A stretch of 64,000 nt of DNA from Trueperaceae bacterium (lineage in GTDB: Bacteria > Deinococcota > Deinococci > Deinococcales > Trueperaceae). The stretch is taken from contig PAMQ01000013.1 in NCBI GenBank assembly GCA_002707365.1, forward strand, positions 23,392 to 87,391, given 5' to 3'. Positions 62,770 to 64,000 of this stretch are shown here, piece after piece. Position 1 is the stretch's first letter, and every line of letters starts with the position of its first letter. The notes under the pieces are model-generated. The model saw only the letters and a program-made list of their open reading frames with translations. It was not told the DNA's origin and ran no database searches. Position numbers and translations under genes: made by a program.

Positions 62770-62847
62770 GATATGCCCTCTCTTTCTTGAGCCTAACTTC
62801 AGTCGGATTCAGAAACGATGTGACGCTAGAAGTATTCAGTAACGAAA

Positions 62848-62853
62848 ATTATA
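62848..62853 (-). promoter_or_regulatory. Candidate -10 box of gene B
   Basis: On the minus strand this reads TATAAT, about 80 nt before the GTG of gene B. The -35 is weak (TTGAAA only 14 bp upstream). It faces away from the promoter of gene C, giving a divergent promoter region. Confidence 0.35.
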
Positions 62854-62874
62854 ACTCCACTAGTGACTTTCAAA

Positions 62875-62905
62875 TTTCTTGACATTCTTCTAGTGCCTGT
62901 TGATG
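62875..62905 (+). repeat. Array repeat copy 3 (3' two thirds)
   Basis: TTTCTTGACATTCTTCTAGT followed by GCCTGTTGATG, matching the end of copies 1, 2 and 4; the TTGACGACTAACC part is absent. The match to copy 1 continues through ATAAGTAGAACCATGCG into the next gene. It contains the promoter pair TTGACA (62879-62884) and GATGAT (62902-62907). Confidence 0.9.
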
Positions 62906-62917
62906 ATAAGTAGAACC

Positions 62918-63778
62918 ATGCGAACTTTACTAGCTGCCTTTGTTGGTGTTTTGTTTATTGGTGTTGGTTTCTATTTAATGGAGGGTGATGGTAAGACAGG
63001 TTGGGACCCGCTCGAGGCTGACTTCCAAGAAGGACTAGAACGCCTGAAGGAGTACGTTGCTCGTGAGGTCACAGCTAGAGTCCCGCAGAGTTTTAAGGAA
63101 GAGCGCATGTCTACAATTGAGCTAAACCACCAGCTCTTTCGTGACGGTTACCACGTTTCTGGCTTCGTCCCACAACAGCAATTAGAGGAACATGAGCTTG
63201 TATTTGATGTTTATTTTGATAATACGGGGACCCTGCAGGAACTAACTGCTGACTATAATCCTGATTTAAGCCTCACACTTATTGCCCTTAATTATGATGA
63301 GGCATATAGCGAAGAGTATGAATTTTTGCCAATCTTGGGCACCTTATCTAAGACTGGTGACCTCAGCATTTTTCTTCCGACGCCCCTAGCAGCCTTCGGC
63401 TGGCGTCTTGAAGATTTTGTAAATCTTGATCAGGATTGTTCTAACGTTTTGATTGACCCCTCTACGGTAGGTAGTTTTTACGCTGTAAATTTGGAGTTTT
63501 TTCTAGAACGGGGACTATACTCGGATGACATATTGACCCTTACCCCCAAACATTGGAAGCTTGTCCACGGAACAGACGTGGACACAACAACGTTAGTCTA
63601 TTTCTATCAGGACACCAAGATTAAGGGAAGTTGTACCGATAATGAAGGGTTTACTCAGGTATTTGACATTGACGCACCGAAGGGGTGGAGTTACGTGCGT
63701 GACCTTTGGTATGACGATTCGTGGAGTTGGACTTCAGTATCTGACCCTAGTGACGAGTGGTTCCTTCAAGAGGATTGA
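62918..63778 (+). CDS. Membrane-anchored or secreted protein, array gene C
   Basis: 286 aa from ATG 62918 (an earlier in-frame ATG at 62900 lies in the promoter). The N-terminal hydrophobic segment (MRTLLAAFVGVLFIGVGFYL) is a signal or anchor whose first codons match those of gene A (MRxLLA). The acidic exported part has no recognised family (for example LIALNYDEAYSEEYEFLP; WSYVRDLWYDDSWSW near the end). The TGA stop is part of repeat copy 4, so the repeat supplies both the promoter before and the stop after this gene. Confidence 0.7.
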   Translation: MRTLLAAFVGVLFIGVGFYLMEGDGKTGWDPLEADFQEGLERLKEYVAREVTARVPQSFKEERMSTIELNHQLFRDGYHVSGFVPQQQLEEHELVFDVYFDNTGTLQELTADYNPDLSLTLIALNYDEAYSEEYEFLPILGTLSKTGDLSIFLPTPLAAFGWRLEDFVNLDQDCSNVLIDPSTVGSFYAVNLEFFLERGLYSDDILTLTPKHWKLVHGTDVDTTTLVYFYQDTKIKGSCTDNEGFTQVFDIDAPKGWSYVRDLWYDDSWSWTSVSDPSDEWFLQED

Positions 63779-63822
63779 CGACTAACCTTTTTTCTTGACA
63801 TTCCCCTAGTGCCTGTTGATGG
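63775..63822 (+). repeat. Array repeat copy 4
   Basis: Starts at the stop of gene C (ATTGACGACTAACC), then the T-run, TTGACATTCCCCTAGTGCC and TGTTGATG. It then passes into the 3' end of a minus-strand gene, exactly as copy 2 does. Confidence 0.9.
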
Positions 63823-63825
63823 TGC

Positions 63826-64000
63826 TCAGTCAGTGTAAACAAAAGCAATATTAATCATGCCATTGATTTGTACAGTTGCTACCCTGGGGTCATCGAAACC
63901 ACCTTGCATATAAATGAAGGCATCATCAGCTGTTTCGGTAGTCTGCACATAAAATATATCAGCAGCACTACCGTCTGCAACAGCGACTTCCATGAGGATA
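63826..64000 (-). CDS. Array gene D, 3' end of a paralogue of gene B (cut by the window)
   Basis: The last 57 codons are visible: ILMEVAVADGSAADIFYVQT and, at the end, INIAFVYTD, against LLMEVAQNGGTNVRY ... YIAFVYTD in gene B. The stop codon and about 20 bases around it are nearly identical to B. The 5' part lies beyond position 64000; it is probably also a lipoprotein (inference). Confidence 0.8.
   Translation of the reverse strand, partial: ILMEVAVADGSAADIFYVQTTETADDAFIYMQGGFDDPRVATVQINGMINIAFVYTD

Noticed and set aside
61005..63822. Reading the repeats as a CRISPR array
   Set aside because: Only four copies, spaced 0.85-1.0 kb apart with genes between, and no short spacers or cas genes.
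61005..63822. Reading the repeats as insertion-sequence ends
   Set aside because: They are direct, not inverted, no transposase is present and no target-site duplications are visible.

Overview
The window reads as a chromosomal segment of a moderately AT-leaning member of the Deinococcota (Deinococcus-Thermus), possibly an uncultured Trueperales-like lineage. The assignment is inference from gene content. Supporting genes are a short GidA-related protein of the Thermus type, futalosine-route menaquinone genes (mqnD, an mqnP-like UbiA protein, menG), a Deinococcus-style carotenoid set (CrtB, CrtO, lycopene cyclase, CruF, CrtI/CrtD family), the MEP-pathway genes ispG and dxr, a CrtO-type ketolase and a PSP1/RicT protein. 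GTG and TTG starts are common and many genes overlap by 4 nt.

Layout. 1-8.7 kb: 3' part of ispG, then crtB and a tightly overlapping carotenoid operon (ketolase, a cyclase-CruF fusion, acyltransferase, glycosyltransferase, CrtI/D desaturase), which predicts a ketolated, glycosylated and acylated carotenoid. 8.9-15.8 kb: cobalamin adenosyltransferase, pyrD, scpA, glutaredoxin-like protein, menG with a perfect 24-bp hairpin over its stop codon, GidA-like protein, Yip1-like membrane protein, mqnD and a CoA-binding protein. 15.9-18.6 kb: infC-rpmI-rplT with a recognisable promoter, a probable AUA start for IF-3 and a terminator, then hisD. 18.6-22.3 kb (minus): metallo-hydrolase, GT2, RseP-like protease, dxr. 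22.6-28 kb: ylmH, then on the minus strand der, fmt, def, cdaR (YbbR) and cdaA. 28-36 kb: prfB with its programmed +1 frameshift, ygfZ, a LysM/M23 peptidase, a coiled-coil zinc-ribbon protein, a DUF512 radical SAM protein and mqnP.

36-48.6 kb: tRNA-Asp with promoter, a LON-domain protein, a decayed truD pseudogene, a large VWA membrane protein, rnhB, RicT-like PSP1 protein, holB, a secreted barrel-like protein, a pair of nucleoside/sugar-type ABC permeases and ruvA. 48.9-60.9 kb: truB, a small secreted protein with a two-component system, dcd, the alaS-HAD-ruvX-mltG operon (minus), an MFS transporter and rbsK.

The last 3.1 kb (60.9-64.0 kb) is different. Four exported-protein genes alternate in orientation (+,-,+,-). 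They are separated by near-identical direct repeats of about 30-50 bp containing a TTGACA box, preceded by the 3' stump of an earlier copy of the first gene. The two plus genes share a start module and the two minus genes are paralogues. This looks like a repeat-delimited cassette array that continues beyond the window, and it is the best candidate here for something undescribed.
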